A DNA stretch of 64,000 bases from Nepenthes gracilis (taxonomy: Eukaryota; Streptophyta; Magnoliopsida; Caryophyllales; Nepenthaceae): the NCBI GenBank assembly GCA_033239525.1, contig BSYO01000006.1:1550001-1614000 (forward strand). The letters are read 5' to 3'. A model generated the notes under the pieces. The model was not told the DNA's origin, did not search any database, and worked only from the letters and a program-made list of their open reading frames with translations. Shown here piece by piece: positions 11,101 through 23,953 of this stretch (positions are counted from its first letter, which is position 1; each line of letters opens with the position of its first letter). The translations under genes were made by a program, and so were the position numbers.

Positions 11101-14100
11101 AAGCATCAGCTGAAAAATGACCTTTAAGAATATTCCCTCCAAAGCTTTGAAGCTTGGCAAAAGCTGAAATTGCCAATTCAATATTCTTTTTCCTTTCAAA
11201 ACGGTTGATAGAGAGAAAATTTAACCTATAAGAAAGGCAATCAGATACTGAAATATCCCTACAAGCAGATAAAGGATAACATTAACACAATCTTAAATGC
11301 ACGCCTAGAACTAGAAGATACTAAGGATAAGAAAGCATGTTGGTTACTTAGAATTGTGAGGTACATCAAACTGATCAACATCAACCGCTGGATAGAGCAC
11401 TGCTGGCCGAATTCCACTGTCATTAAGATATTTGAATGTCTGCGCAAAAGTAGATGCAGTAAATTTACTGTTAACCAGAATTAGATCCGCCATTCCTGTA
11501 GTCCATATGTGAGAAGTATAGTATCAAAGACGTTGAAAAATCACAAAAATATCTAAAAGAAGCCCAGGCACAAAAGCCCACCAGTCGTCCTTTCTTCTAT
11601 AAAATCTATAGGTTTTCGGTATATTCTCCTTAGTGTTGTCGTATGCTTAGCCAGCAGCAAATCCGGAAAATGACAATAGAAGACAACCTGTATGTGAGTA
11701 GGAGCACCATGAATAGTGAATTCCACTTCCTCCTCATACTAACAGAACACTAATGGTTACCTTTGTTGACTTTTTAAGCTTCAACAATGGAATGACAACC
11801 GAAATTTGATCAGCCAAGATTATGTCAAATGATGGCCACATAAGCAATACACACATAGCAACAAAAAAGCATCGGAGATATGCACACACAGCATGGAGAT
11901 GGTAGGAAATGTGCCGTGGCAGGAAATCACCATAGACCGTAACTGGAAAGGCACCTGAAGAGCACATTATATTCAAAGAGAAAAGACAAAGTCAATCCTT
12001 GGTTGAATGCGAATAATTATCTATCATCCTGCAAAAGGACATGCCCTGGAAATTAAGTATGTAGGGTTTCAATATTTCTGGTTCTGTTGCTTCTTTTTCA
12101 AATATCACACCTACAAATGAACCCAAATTTTAACAAGAAGAAACGCATATTTCCACTAAACATCAAATCCAATACTGGGAATAATATTACAGAAAAATAG
12201 TAGAACACAGAAATTGCAGCTAACTTATTTATTCATTTATTATTGTAGAAGATATTCAGCATATCCTTCGCTGACATCATGCACCAGGGAATTCATAGTC
12301 TCTGCATCAAGTCTTCACTACTCCTTCCCTCTGCCACCATTCAATGTGGATTCTTAGCCTGTATTTATGAGATTTTGATGATGATATTACCTTAATTAGG
12401 GTGATTTTGTCTTGATTGCACAAAAATAAAGTTTGGCATGCAATAAAATGATTTGGAAAGGAGAAGAATGAAAAAGACCAAATCAAAGGAAATCCCTAAT
12501 TTGAGAATTCATTAGTCAAAAATAAGTTCATAACACAAACAGAGATAACAGTCAGGTGCTCACCAGTTAGGGTCTCTTCAAAACATCTACTCCTGTCATG
12601 GTGTGACGTAAAAATGTGGACATTGTGACCATGTGATGCAAGTTCCACTGCAGCATCTACAATCAGTCTTTCAGCTCCACCTGAGAAACCAATTGCAGAA
12701 TCCCTAAGCTAAAACAGGAAATATGATTTAGAATATGGTTTGACTAAAGGAAGCACCCGCAAAGAGGCAAAGAAAGGGCATAAACAAAGCATATGATCTT
12801 AAATCTAATTGATACACCATTTCCCAAGGGTGCCGCACAACGGTTGGGTGCCCACTCTTCCACAAGGAAAACCATGAAACTAGCTCAGACGGGCTTGTGA
12901 CTTCTCTTTAAGTTTGAGAAACACTTCTTTTCTGTCACCTACAATGTACAATGTATTATAAAGCCGATACCATTCCAGCACCATTCATTAATTCTTTTGA
13001 AATAAGGTGCCAACAAAGAATGACCTGAAGGAAATATGCCACTTGAAGGCAGCTAAGCTTTGTGCCACAGTCTAACTTTTGACATGGAAGAAATCAACCA
13101 TGAGGCACCAAGATATCTCCAAGTCAAGGACAACCTTACTCAACTCTATAATCTCAAAGCCCCCTCTCTGATACTTAGCCACACAAACTATAAAAATTAA
13201 ACTCCTCTCAATGACTCCAGTGAACCTTAATTTTGAGGCTCCTGCACCTTCTAGTCAATCAGCTACCACCATACTAATTGCTTCCTAGGATACGGCTACC
13301 ATCAAGCTTGAGTTTGCTCCATTGCATAAGTTCTCTTACCTTAGCGCTTATGCACATTTGGTTATTATCTAGCAAGTCAAAATACAGATCACCATTGTTC
13401 CTAATTGACATTGGGGCTTATTAGCCCACCAATGCACACCATTCATGTCCTTGGTGTGCTATACCCCAATTGAACTCTCTAGCCCTTTGGTTGGTGTGCT
13501 CCTAACACTCATCAAGGCAACTACTCCAAAACACGCCTTGATCATCCGAGAATGATAACATGTCCCAACACATGTATAGACAAACAATATACTAAGCAAC
13601 CTTGATCTAAACTCCATAAGACACATTATTGTGGCATACAATACAAACTACACCACAAGCGTTTAATTGGCTTGAGTTTGGGATTTCAAATAGTACACAT
13701 TGAAACCTCCAACTCTCACAATCAATGTTCTTAAAGGCGCAAAGTGCATTAAGGCACAAACGGTCCTTAGGGTCTAGAAGAAAGGCGCAGCTGTCATGGA
13801 AGTGAGGAATCCATTTATAAAATAGGTATACATGATATTTTTATAATCAATTTCAATTGTTAAAGCTATCAATGGAATAAAAGTACCAAAAAATATTTAT
13901 AACAAATAATATTAAAATGATAATTAATAAACACAACTCAAAATAACAATATTCATCAATAAACTTACAATTACAGTTCCTAAAATACTTTCAACAATAA
14001 CTAATATTTATCATCATTATTAAAAAAAATTCATATCTTCTCTTAATTCATAGATTTGAATTACTTCTCTATCTTTACATGTCTCTCTATGTTGGAATCT

Positions 14101-15505
14101 ATATGATTTTCAAACTCCAATGAAACATCCCTACAGACACTTGAGGTTCAAAGTTCACACTATTTCTCCATTTAATGTGATGTATAACCTCATTTACTAT
14201 AATAATTTTAACTACAAAACCTTTTTTAAAAAGTTATCATCAAATATAAATTTATTATTCTCATTATAGTCTTCATCCATCCTTTTAAATAGCCACTCAT
14301 TGTTATCATCAATCCCAATTTTACTAACACTAAGTATTATAAGTAATAATTAAATATAACATCTTATTTTTTAAAAAATAATTTTAAAAAAAATTATAAG
14401 GCGTGCATCTTGGGCCTCAAAAAGTCGCAAGCCTAGGTGCAAGTCTGTTGGAATGAAATACAACTACGTAAGTTGAGGCATCAGGGTTTTAGCTTTGAGC
14501 CTAAGCATGCCTAGGTGCACATGAGGCATGAATTTAACAGCATTAATCACAATGCGATCTCTATGAAACATTCAAGTGTTAGGAGCCTAAGACCCATCTT
14601 TATTGCCATTCTTTGTTCCTACCCAAGACTTGCTTCATTCCTCTCAGTAGTTAAGAAAATATGTCATTGACTGAGGCTAACTAATTCAACCTGTGTTAGT
14701 ATGAGAATCGACAATGTCATTGCCCCATGCTAACAGCGTCAACAGCCCACAACATCGCCACATCACACCACTGAGTCAAAGTTACAGGCACCAAGTCACA
14801 AACACACTTTATAGTGAGACACTCATGTCTCCTGTGAGTCACCCAGTGTCAAAGCTGATCGACACCTCGGCTTGCAAGCCTTAACACGTATGCACAGTTT
14901 ATCAACTTTAGCATGATTAACAACAAATGCAATGACCAAAAGCTTATTACATTTCCTTGATGGCAAAAGATCAAAGATGAACCTAAAGTGGGGACGATAA
15001 CAGTAAGACATGGAAAGAGGTTAGCCAGTCAAGAGATAACTCACAACCATAAAGCTGATAGCACCGAATTGTTCAACTCTTACTCTGTGTAGTCAACTTC
15101 CTCTTCACTACATCAGCATGAAACCACAGACTCTTGGCCTTTCTCATGCTGAAAACTTCATGCAAGATGCATTGATTGGATAAAGGGAGCAATCTTTCTA
15201 AATTCTCTCGTGTTTTATGTCCTACTTTGAATTCTAACTTGTTACTTTGACACGATACAACTACTAACAAGGCATGGAAATAATAATGATTTTGCATGCT
15301 AATTCCTCTCCCCCACCCTCCAACAACAACAGCCGGAATAGCAATCTGGTCTCTTTATCTCCTAACCCGTGGTCATAATTATCGAGACAAAAATAAAATA
15401 TCACTTATCACTAAGCATATAGAAGTTAAAGAGAATAACAGTACCTATCCCGAGATCTGGATGGATGATGGCTATATTCAACTTTGAATTTCCATTTTTG
15501 TCCAT
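8165..15505 (-). CDS. ALG2: ALG2 alpha-1,3/1,6-mannosyltransferase, 8 exons
   Basis: Glycosyltransferase family 4 enzyme that adds the second and third mannoses to the dolichol-linked oligosaccharide on the cytosolic ER face, an early step of N-glycosylation. Coding exons on the minus strand, in order: 15505-15445, 12680-12564, 11954-11761, 11687-11582, 11495-11348, 11225-11086, 8703-8537, 8458-8165. Every junction has GT and AG and the phases agree. The total is 1227 nt, giving 408 residues plus stop, the usual length for plant ALG2. Visible landmarks are [17 protein letters not shown] at the N-terminus, [28 protein letters not shown], then GGYD and the E-x7-E motif EHFGIVPLE near the C-terminus. 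Nothing looks broken, so the gene is probably active. Introns 1 and 7 exceed 2.3 kb and hold repeats. Confidence 0.95.
8704..11085 (-). other. ALG2 intron 7
   Basis: An intron of 2382 bp between the exons ending at 11086 and beginning at 8703 on the minus strand. Apart from the LINE relic near 9.7 kb, I see only AT-rich sequence and no additional exon. Short open frames inside it show no recognisable domain. Confidence 0.8.
9600..9832 (+). pseudogene. Fragment of a non-LTR (LINE) reverse transcriptase, zf-RVT region
   Basis: On the plus strand about 9731-9800 reads [19 protein letters not shown]. This matches the well-known pattern of the zinc-binding region near the end of plant LINE reverse transcriptases (usually W-K-x-K-x-P-x-K-V-x-x-F-A-W). 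The flanks do not continue the protein, so it is a short relic in ALG2 intron 7, antisense to that gene. Confidence 0.45.
12681..15444 (-). other. ALG2 intron 1, repeat-bearing
   Basis: An intron of 2764 bp after the first coding exon. Its middle part (about 13735-14535) looks like an inserted repeat. The rest is unrecognised, with no sign of coding sequence. Confidence 0.75.
13735..14540. repeat. Probable DNA-transposon-like insertion in ALG2 intron 1
   Basis: The left edge has AAGGCGCAAAGTGCATTAAGG and the right edge has several forms of GCCTAGGTGCA with AAGGCGTGCA, around an AT-rich core. Words such as AAGGCGC flanking AT-rich cores are common in plant non-autonomous DNA elements. I could not fix the exact termini or a target duplication. 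Confidence 0.35.
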
Positions 15506-16605
15506 CGTCAATCACAGAGAAGAGAGCACCAGAGAGAGAGTCGGATCAGCTTCTTTTGGGAATCACTTTCAAGCAGCTTTTGAGGAGAAAAAAAAGTGGT
15601 GATTGGTATCAATGCCCAAATTCCTGAAAACAAAAACCAAAACATACTAGCTCAGAACTGGAAGCCAAAACAAATAACAAACAAATCAAAACTACTTAGT
15701 TCTGATCTCAAGACACAATAGATTGATAGCTGAAATATCGTGCACATTAATTTAGCATGGATAGAATCAAGAACAATCGAAGAAAAAGTCAAAGGATTTC
15801 TGATCTATCTTAGGTGAACAGAGGGAGCAAAAAAACGTAAAATGAAAAGGACTAACACATTGAGGGAGAAAGAGACTGAGCAAAGATAACTACACACAAC
15901 AGCTTATAAATAAAAGGGGAAAAAAACCATTTAATTGAGCCATTAATGACCATCAAAGTTGACATTAAACCCACAAAATTAAGAATGTCATACCTTTTTA
16001 AGAGAACCTCTGTTTCATCGTAGGAAGAACAGAGGACCGAGAGATGACAAAAGAGCAAGGGGTGTGTGCACTATGTGAACACAAGGTAGAATTTCCGGTA
16101 GAAATGAAGCAAGCCTACAAGAGAGGATATGTGAAAACCCATTTAACAAAGACGCAAGAAAAACCAGTAAACATTAATAAGACTCATAGATCAAGATGAA
16201 TAAAGATGATATCTCAGATAACGAACTTTGACACCTCAGATATGCCAACTTATGTGAGGACAGTAACAAAAAACGGCTGATACCACTGCTGCGCGGGGGG
16301 TGGGACTCAGATTGGTCACGAAACGTTGAAAAAATGGACGAAGTGCAGCAATGGAGGGATGAGAGATAGAAAGAGAAAGAGAGAGAGAGAGAGACGTACA
16401 AGCCCTGGACGAGGGTGGAACGCCAGAATCTGTTGACCAAAAAGGGAGGATTGATCAGTCGAAGAAAATGAAGAGAAGGAATCGTAAAAAGAAGCGGTGG
16501 AAGACTTCGGAGAGGGAGGGATGGAGCAGCTCTCACAAGGGCAAATTTGTCATTTGCGCTGAGATTTGCATTTCCCAAGACCCAGAATTTGTAATGTCCG
16601 CAGAT
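15506..16605 (-). promoter_or_regulatory. ALG2 5' UTR and promoter region
   Basis: Upstream of the ALG2 ATG at 15505. The minus strand has a CT-rich stretch, including a (CT)n run near 16370-16395, of the kind common in plant 5' UTRs. It also has plausible donor sites near 16404 (GTACGT) and 16000 (GTATGA), suggesting one or more 5' UTR introns. The exact first exon cannot be fixed by eye. Confidence 0.4.
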
Positions 16606-16872
16606 TGTGGGAACGACCCGACCGGACTCTGCTCCACGTGAAAATTTTCAAACCACTAAAAACATTATTTATTCGTCATAAATTTAAATAACCATCAATA
16701 TAAAAATTTATAGTTAAAATATCAATAAATATTATAATATCTTAAAATATTTTTATCTGATTAAATTAAAATTATTTATTATTTTTAATAATTTTTAAAT
16801 AATTTAAATGTAAAAAAAAATTAATTAAATATTATAAAATTTTAAAAAATAATTAGATCTAATATTGTAATA

Positions 16873-16903
<31 letters not shown>

Positions 16904-19049
16904 TAATAATAACGTGGAAAACAAAATAGAAGCACAAGGAAAAGCAGGGAAAAACAGGGGTAAAGGAGGGGTGCTGGCACGCCCCTTCACGTGACCCCTT
17001 TTCTCCTCTTTTTAATAGGGGAAATTGGGGAAATTAAAGGGGGAGAGAAAGCTGGAAACCGAGAAGAAGCAGAAGCGAAATTAGAGGAAAGAGCAGAACG
17101 CGATGAGGGTTTCGCGAAGGGGAAAAAAGGGAAAAAATCTACGAGCCGAGGGGGGCTGCAACGCGGGAGGGGGTTGCAGCCCGTATGGTGTGCATATAGC
17201 CGTCGGATAGAATAAATCGATGGCTATATGTATATATATTTAAAAAAATAGTTTAATATTTTTTTTATTTTGATAATTTTTTTGGTATTTAATTTTAAAA
17301 AAACGATTATTATTATTTTTTATTTTTCTTAAGTTTTTTTTTTAAAATATCGGCTGTCGGATTTTCTATTCGATGGCCAAAATGGAGTCGTGCGGCCTGC
17401 GACGCCCCCCCAGCATCACAGCCCCCCCGGATCCAAAATCTACCAGTTTCGATTCGATTCAATTCGGGTAAAAATAACGGTAGCTCGGGTTAAGGCAAGT
17501 GTATCTCCCACTTCGTTCTTTGTTTTTACCGCATTTGGATTTCTCTATTTTTTGTTTTACGCTTTGAAACCCTCGCCCCTCATGATTTATCGCGATTATC
17601 GTAGTTTTCTGATAGATGTATAATTAAATTTGATGTTTATACATGATTATCATGTGTTGTAGTTTCAATTTCATGATTCGTCTCACATTTTGCTTCGTTC
17701 CATGTTCGGACAGCATATTGGAAACCCTAACTCGAAACTTGTAGTGTGAATTTGAGTTAAATTCATGTTAAGTGTATGTTTTATGAATTATAGTTTTGAT
17801 TTTGTAAATTGGCCCTAGTTTCATGCATAAATTTTCCTCAGAACTGTTTCCCGAAACCCTAATACAAAAATTTGGGAATTTTGTTGGAAATTTAGAATTT
17901 TGATGATTTTAAATGTTAATTATTACTTTGATAAAGTTTATTGAACTATCAATATACGAAAACTCTGCATAGAATTATTTTATAGAACTATGGAAACCTT
18001 CTGATAATAAACTTGGCTTCGAAATAGATTGAATTTGATTATAGAATTTAGAACAAAGGACATGACATGGCAAGTAATCGAGGATAAATTATCGAATCAT
18101 CGAACTATTGGACTATCGAAATGTCAATAGCGACATACTATCGAACTATCGACATTTGATTGTGTGGATTGAACACAATCTGTTCTCGATTATACCGATC
18201 GGATCCCTAAAAATATCGAACTAAAATGTCTGAAAAGAAAATAAGATTTGGAACTGTTATGAATTTTGATACATGTTTGAACGCCTTCGTTCTACTGTTA
18301 TCAATATTATCGTAATTTCTGTTCCATCAAATATATGTGTCGTATTCCAATGTTATCGTACTTTCTGCTCTATCGAATTATACGTTCCATACTTCGGGTA
18401 ATATCGTATTTTTTGTTCTACTTCTGTTCTGCATAAAAACATATCACCTGCATGTTTTATAGTACACTGTTAGGTTTCGGCTCACTATTTTACTGTTTTC
18501 ATTCCAGTTGAGTTAGTGCCAGACGAGAAAAAAGTAGTTAAAGTCCTACCCGAAGATCTTTGAATACGGGAAGAAATTTTGGAGACCTTAGAAGGAAGTG
18601 GCTTGAATGTAAATGTCGGATTTTGTATGTAGATTATATGTATATAAATCTTGTGTATAAAAGGTGTATGATACATGTGATGAAACAGAGATCTATTGGT
18701 TCCGCAGGTTCTTGATATGGTTATAGTTGTTTCCATTATTTTGTTTTGGTTATGTGAAGATCCTAATTGGTATCTCTTATGTATTTTTGGATATAGTGGA
18801 TAGGAGTATATTATTTGAGCCATGAATGGTATGGCCGTCCGCGGTCTTGTGTAATTGTGTTGTAGGAGGATTTATGGTATTGGATTAGATGTGTGCATGT
18901 ACAGGTATGAATCACACAGGTTGTATTTTTTTTGGTTTCAGTCAAATTGCAGATGGAACTTTGTCGAAATTTTTGTGAATTTTGTAATTATTAGTTTTAT
19001 TTGTTTATTGACGGAAGGCATTTATAGGAAAAGAATCTGTTCCGTCACA
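16606..19049 (+). mobile_element. Diverged long LTR, same family as 40294-42756
   Basis: Its right end, GTTCCGTCACA at 19039-19049, matches the end of the solo LTR at 42746-42756. Shared blocks occur in the same order: a GGCAAGTG-CACTTCGTTCT block near 17490, a short stretch ending GTTGTAGG near 18860, and the GACGGAGG-type terminal block. The left end is uncertain: TGTGGGAACG at 16606 resembles the start of the other copy (TGTGAGGTTC) but no target duplication fits. An alternative start at 16866 is flanked by AATAT, which also follows 19049, but that region is so AT-rich that the match may be chance. A MITE is nested at 17143-17434. Confidence 0.55.
17143..17434. mobile_element. MULE-type MITE with inverted repeats and 9-bp target duplication
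   Basis: A 292-bp element whose two ends are an imperfect inverted repeat of about 65 bp. The left arm runs from about 17150, the right arm about 17364-17430, and each has a G-rich tip next to GGCTG and an inner GATAGAA or its complement. It is flanked by the perfect 9-bp direct repeat AAAATCTAC at 17134-17142 and 17435-17443. A 9-bp duplication is the signature of Mutator-like transposases. It has no coding capacity, so it must have been mobilised in trans. Confidence 0.75.
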
Positions 19050-20160
19050 AATATTAATCATTCAAAAACCAAAGACAAATAAAACATTCGATATATCCAC
19101 CAAAATTAAGGAATGGAGTCCCAACCATCAATATCTAATTACTTTGTAAAAAATAAATAAAAATAATAAAAAAAATATTTTTCACTCTTCCTCATAAGCC
19201 ATTAATTTTGAAATCATTTTTACCTTATACTCAACGGTAGTACCATGAACTCTAACTAGTACTATATTAACTCTTTAATCTGAAATTAGTAAAATACAAT
19301 GGTAAGCTCGAGACTTTATAAAATTAAAATCAATAACATTAGAATACTAGTAAGCATTTCGAACGATAATATCAAATGTATAAAATTAATAATAACATAT
19401 AATATACTAATCATTCTTCGAGACTGAACGTTATATTGTATCAATAGCCCAAAAGTTATAAGAGTGATTGCATATTAGGAATGTAATGAAAATTTCACCG
19501 AAATTAATCATTAACTTAATACGATGTCACCACTATACAAGATAAATAATAATTTCTATAAACCTTATATGGCATAGTGGCTAAAGGATCGCATATTTAC
19601 ACCATTAATAATTGGGTAAGTATCACTAGATTACTCGATATCCATAATATCTTCACTATTACTATAATTCTCATGGAGAGTGTACACTATGTTCATATCA
19701 CCTATGATATTTCTCAATTTTGATTTTTCAAATATCACTTTCTACGACAGTCAGTAGATTATAAACGTTCATTTTTAAAATCAACAATCTCAACCCCTAT
19801 ATTGAAATAAGTATCAAAAAATTATAAACTATTTTAAAATTTTATGGACTCCCATTCGTTCAAATATCTTAAAATCATCACACACAATCATTTACTTATC
19901 CAAAGAATACACTAAAATACACGCACGTAATTTAAGTAGACACAAAGAACCGATTGCCACTAAGAAAAATCCTCATTTTTATTAAGTTTTCATCAACACT
20001 TTTAATGTATCAATCTTATTTCTAAGGTCATAAAATACTCCTCATTTTCCCACTCCTCAGGCAATTCTTACAATTAACAATCTTATCCCATTATTCAACT
20101 ATTTTCATAAGGTCCAATCAAAATAATAAGTAATCCATAATTTTCTCATTAAACTGACTT
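19050..20160. repeat. AT-rich LTR-like repeat related to the 47.5-49 kb region
   Basis: Very AT-rich. A stretch near 19608-19670 (AATAATTGGGTAA, then TATCCATAATATC after a gap, then CTCATGG) has the same words in the same order as 47865-47945. This suggests two diverged copies of one dispersed element, probably LTR-derived. No coding sequence is seen. Confidence 0.4.
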
Positions 20161-20164
20161 ATCA

Positions 20165-20440
20165 TTAAATTACATACGTGCATATATATACATATGTACA
20201 TGTATAAATATGTATATCACTGTCAGATATATGTATACAAATACAGCACACAGGCATATATCCTCCTATGTATGTATAAATGTTTCCCTGTATATTTATA
20301 TGCCTGTATAGATACATGTATTATACACACACCGCATCTACGTATTCCTGTGCATGTAGAACCCCATGTATACATATGTATACACATTATCTGTATAATT
20401 ATACTTACGTACACATACCCATACCCACAGCCCATATATC
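20165..20440. repeat. TATG/CATA-rich low-complexity stretch
   Basis: About 275 bp dominated by alternating words such as TGTATA, CATATG and TACATG. Open frames on both strands here (rich in Tyr, Ile and Cys) come from the simple composition and are not genes. Confidence 0.6.
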
Positions 20441-21125
20441 TGGTTAACGCATTCTGCTTCCAAATCCACTAGCCATTCTCTCACCATTTTCACCCTTTTT
20501 ACACGTTTGATACCCCAAAAAGAGCACAGTGCTCTGTTCATCCTCCTTTCAGACTTTGCACCGAATTGTAAAATTTCAAGCTTCCCAAATTCAACATGTA
20601 AAACAAAGATTTTTCTGAGCTGTTTGTATGAATTATCAAGCCCCAGTTTAATGTGGAACGCAAAATTTTGGGTTCTTTTTCACCCATGAGCTGTAGGCTT
20701 TGGTTTGCCCCCTTTCTCACATCAACCGAAATTTCGGCTAAGTTCCACAAAATCGAGACAAGCAAGCATAAACTATAGCATTAACAAGGATAAAGGGAAG
20801 GATTATTTGCCTCAATTTCTTGCCGGCGACAGCGACAACGGCGGCTTGTTCTCCTTTGGCTCGTGCGCAGGCCTTGCCCTCCTCTCCACTGCCTAAATTA
20901 TACAATGGGGGGTAAATCGTGTCTAGGATTTATTTAATTTCTTTCCCGCGTCTTTTTTCTTCCTTAGTGGCCGTCGCCAACATTTTGGATATCTGACTTA
21001 AAATTACAAGACACGCTTAAGTCTATGTGACATTCTTATAGGGTAGAGCTAATTCTAATAGACTAATAAAAATTTATAAAAAAACAGATTATACGATTTA
21101 AATAAACCCCAATTTATACTAGTTA
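20441..21125. other. Unassigned stretch with a GC-rich block
   Basis: Mostly unrecognised. A GC-rich block near 20815-20895 is open on both strands (minus strand reading EEGKACARAKGEQAAVVAV) and stands out from its surroundings. It could be a gene relic or part of a repeat; I cannot assign it. Confidence 0.25.
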
Positions 21126-21130
21126 AGTCT

Positions 21131-22056
21131 TGTTGGGGCCCAGTGAGAAGGCCCATGAAACACGGCCCAGAAGAGAGGCCTAAGTGAGAAGCCCAATGGC
21201 CGAGAGCCCAAGAAGTCTCGCAACTGTCCGAGCGGCCAGGAAGAGACGCTCGGACTTCTCCCCAGAAGACCCTCCAAGAGCTGCTTCATCTCACGAGTCC
21301 ACAAACTCACGAGGAACATTCCAACTGGACGAGGACCGCTCATTCAAGGCCGGGAGTGCCAGCTAGGCAACTTCGCCGATTCCCAATAAAGCCTGCAACT
21401 ACTGCCAGTCGTTGTCTCAACAGGGCACGCCTGGTTAGATCAAGGCCGATATTCAAACTCTGTACGCATGACACCCTCAGATGCTGCAGCGGCGCCGTCT
21501 GCATGCCACTCCACGCAACGTTAGCAGCATTAAAGGGAGTCGATGGACCAGCTCCTCAACCGACGGATGGACGCCACGTGTCTTCTCCCCAACTGCCTGG
21601 CCTCTCCTATAAATACTCAGCAATGCCCCTTTCAAAGGGACAACTTTCAGGCCCAGACTTCGACTGGATACTCTCTCCCCAAAACTAACCCCCCAAAGAA
21701 GAGTAAAAAGCTCCCTGCGAGCATAGTTTCATTAGGAGAGAAACACAAAGTATGAGACAGGGAAGGAATTAACCTTCACAACTGTACTTTGTAAAATCTC
21801 CAACCCAAATAGTGAAACTCTTTCCAAACCCCGAGCCTCGTGGTTTTTCCTCCCAATTTAAGAGGAGGTTTTCCACGTAAAATATTCGGTCTCAATCTTC
21901 ATCTCGTGTCTAACACCTCACACACTTGTGTTGCCTGTAAACCACGGATCGGACTAGACGCACCTCTGCATCTCTAGGTCTGATTGAACGCCGCGGATTC
22001 AACACCCGTCATCAACGAGCCTGGCTCTTAAAGATCCGTGGAAGCATAACGCAACA
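21131..22056 (+). mobile_element. Solo LTR, 926 bp, target duplication AGTCT
   Basis: Begins TGTTG and ends CAACA, a 5-bp inverted terminal repeat with the canonical TG...CA. It is flanked by the perfect 5-bp direct repeat AGTCT at 21126-21130 and 22057-22061. A TATA box (TATAAATA) at 21608-21615 fits an LTR promoter on the plus strand. No second LTR or internal region is present, so this is a solo LTR left by recombination between the LTRs of a full element. Confidence 0.85.
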
Positions 22057-22061
22057 AGTCT

Positions 22062-23200
22062 ATTTAAGCCAAGCATTTTTGCATATTCATAAGCTAACAA
22101 ACTTCTAGCATTACTCAATACTTTTTTAGATTAATATGTATTTAATGACATAGGGATTTCTTTTGATTCCTATTGCATTGTGCGGGAAATCCAGGAGATT
22201 CAGATTTTGCTTGGATACCACATCACCATTAATGACTATAAATAGTAAAATTGAACTTCAAAATAAATAAATAAATATATATATATAAATTATTAAAAAA
22301 ATCAAATTAAATATTTCTTTGACTATAAAATTAATCCCATTATTACATATGACTTAGAGTTATGAAATAGGGTGATGGGTATTGTTATTGATAGCCCAAG
22401 AGTAAGAATTTATCAAAGGATTCGACCCATAAAAGAATGGAGGTTTAATTAGCCTAAATCGATGAATGTACCTGTCGACCCTATTTAAATAGTTTGCTCT
22501 TTAAAGAAAACGGAATTAATACTAACGGTCGAAATGATTTCTTTCTCATATCTGAATTCAATGGTCATGGGCTCCAGTTGAAACCCCCAATTGAACAATA
22601 TCTTATTAACTCGATAGTTTTTCATGTTGTTGATATGAAAAGTCAACTGTCATTTAACTTTATAAAAACTCATTATTTTCAACAGGAAAAGAGGTTGACA
22701 TTTAGTAAAAATAAAAGACTAACTAAAAACAAATTCAAAATGCTAAAAAGCGCATGCACTCTCTCTCACTAAAATACTTTTCGAAAAACGTAAACTATGA
22801 ACAAAATTACATTTACAAATATTTGCACTTGCATCATATCATTTTCTTTTCTTAAAAGAATGATTTTAATTTGAGTGTTAGAGGATATATCGGGGAATGG
22901 GTTTTGCCAATCTTTTGATTATATTTTGTTATATAGCATACGATTCAGATTAATAGTGTATAAAGATCTGATCTATTTCAAACCTAACGGATAATTCGGA
23001 TCCGATAATGCATTAATGGGAAATATTTTTTATGATAATTATATAAATTATATAATTTAGACATATATTATTTAATTTAACAAATTTGAGACATGTTTAT
23101 AAATAAAAAAAATTTATGTCAAATATAGTTAAATATTCTTACCATCTAGCAAAATACCATTTATATCCCCATATAAAACTCGAGACTGGTGCAGATGGTT
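22062..23200. other. AT-rich intergenic stretch, no gene seen
   Basis: AT-rich. One open frame of about 92 codons on the plus strand (22494-22772) has no recognisable domain and a composition like its surroundings. I see nothing else. Confidence 0.5.
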
Positions 23201-23214
23201 TTCTAGTTATCTTC

Positions 23215-23927
23215 TCCTTCGGTCCTTCTGATCCGGCAATCCCGAAACGACGATTCGGACTCTTCGCTCTCTGGCACGTTTAAGAACCAAGGTAAGTCAT
23301 CTCTGTTAACTAACATCGGGAACTTCTTCTTCTTCTTTCCCTTCTTTTCCATTATTTAGGGTTTTATACATACAAATTAAAAGAATCCTAGATGTACTCT
23401 GTAGGAGAGAATTTTGTGGTATTTTGTCGTGGAATTGTTGAGTGAATTGCGTGGATTACTGAAGATGAATAAGGCTAAAAAATATGATTTTGCTTGCATA
23501 TATTTCAAACTTATAATGGGCTTTTTTCATACATTTGGTGATGCATGATTAAGATTGAGATGTTTGACTCCAAGGGCCCATTTGATTACGGGGAATAAAT
23601 AGCATGTTTGGGAGTTTAATGAGGTTAGGGAAGTGAAGGGGACGGGTGGGATGGAATGAGAAGAATTTACCTTGTGAGTTCTAACAATGGAAAGGAAGGG
23701 AACAAAAAGGGGTGAAGAAAGTAATAATTGGTAGCAAATGTTTGTTCCCCTATTTAAGTAGAATGAGAAAACGGTATTTTTTGAGTAATATGATTTGGCG
23801 AAAGCCAAATCTTAAGGAGGAGTGAATTGTCCATCCCCATTTATGCTTTGAAGTGGAGTTCGTGTTTGATGGAGCATTTGGATTTTCATTGTAGTTGACA
23901 GCTCACTTAACTGATACGTATATACAG
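23215..23927 (+). other. 5' UTR exon and 5' UTR intron of the small membrane-protein gene
   Basis: A GC-richer stretch (about 23215-23291) ends in a canonical donor, GTAAGT at 23292. A T-rich intron follows with its acceptor at ...TATACAG (23927), 26 bases before the ATG at 23954. The start of the transcript is estimated from the composition change, not from a clear TATA box. Confidence 0.5.
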
Positions 23928-23953
23928 GTAGATACTGAGAGAGAGAGAAAGAG

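Noticed and set aside
16861..16870. AATAT as target duplication of the 16.6-19.0 kb LTR
   Set aside because: It matches AATAT after 19049, but in very AT-rich sequence and next to a start unlike that of the related LTR; kept only as an alternative.
16991..17215. 74-codon charged open frame on the plus strand
   Set aside because: It spans the junction between the old LTR and the MITE and has low-complexity Lys/Glu-rich content.
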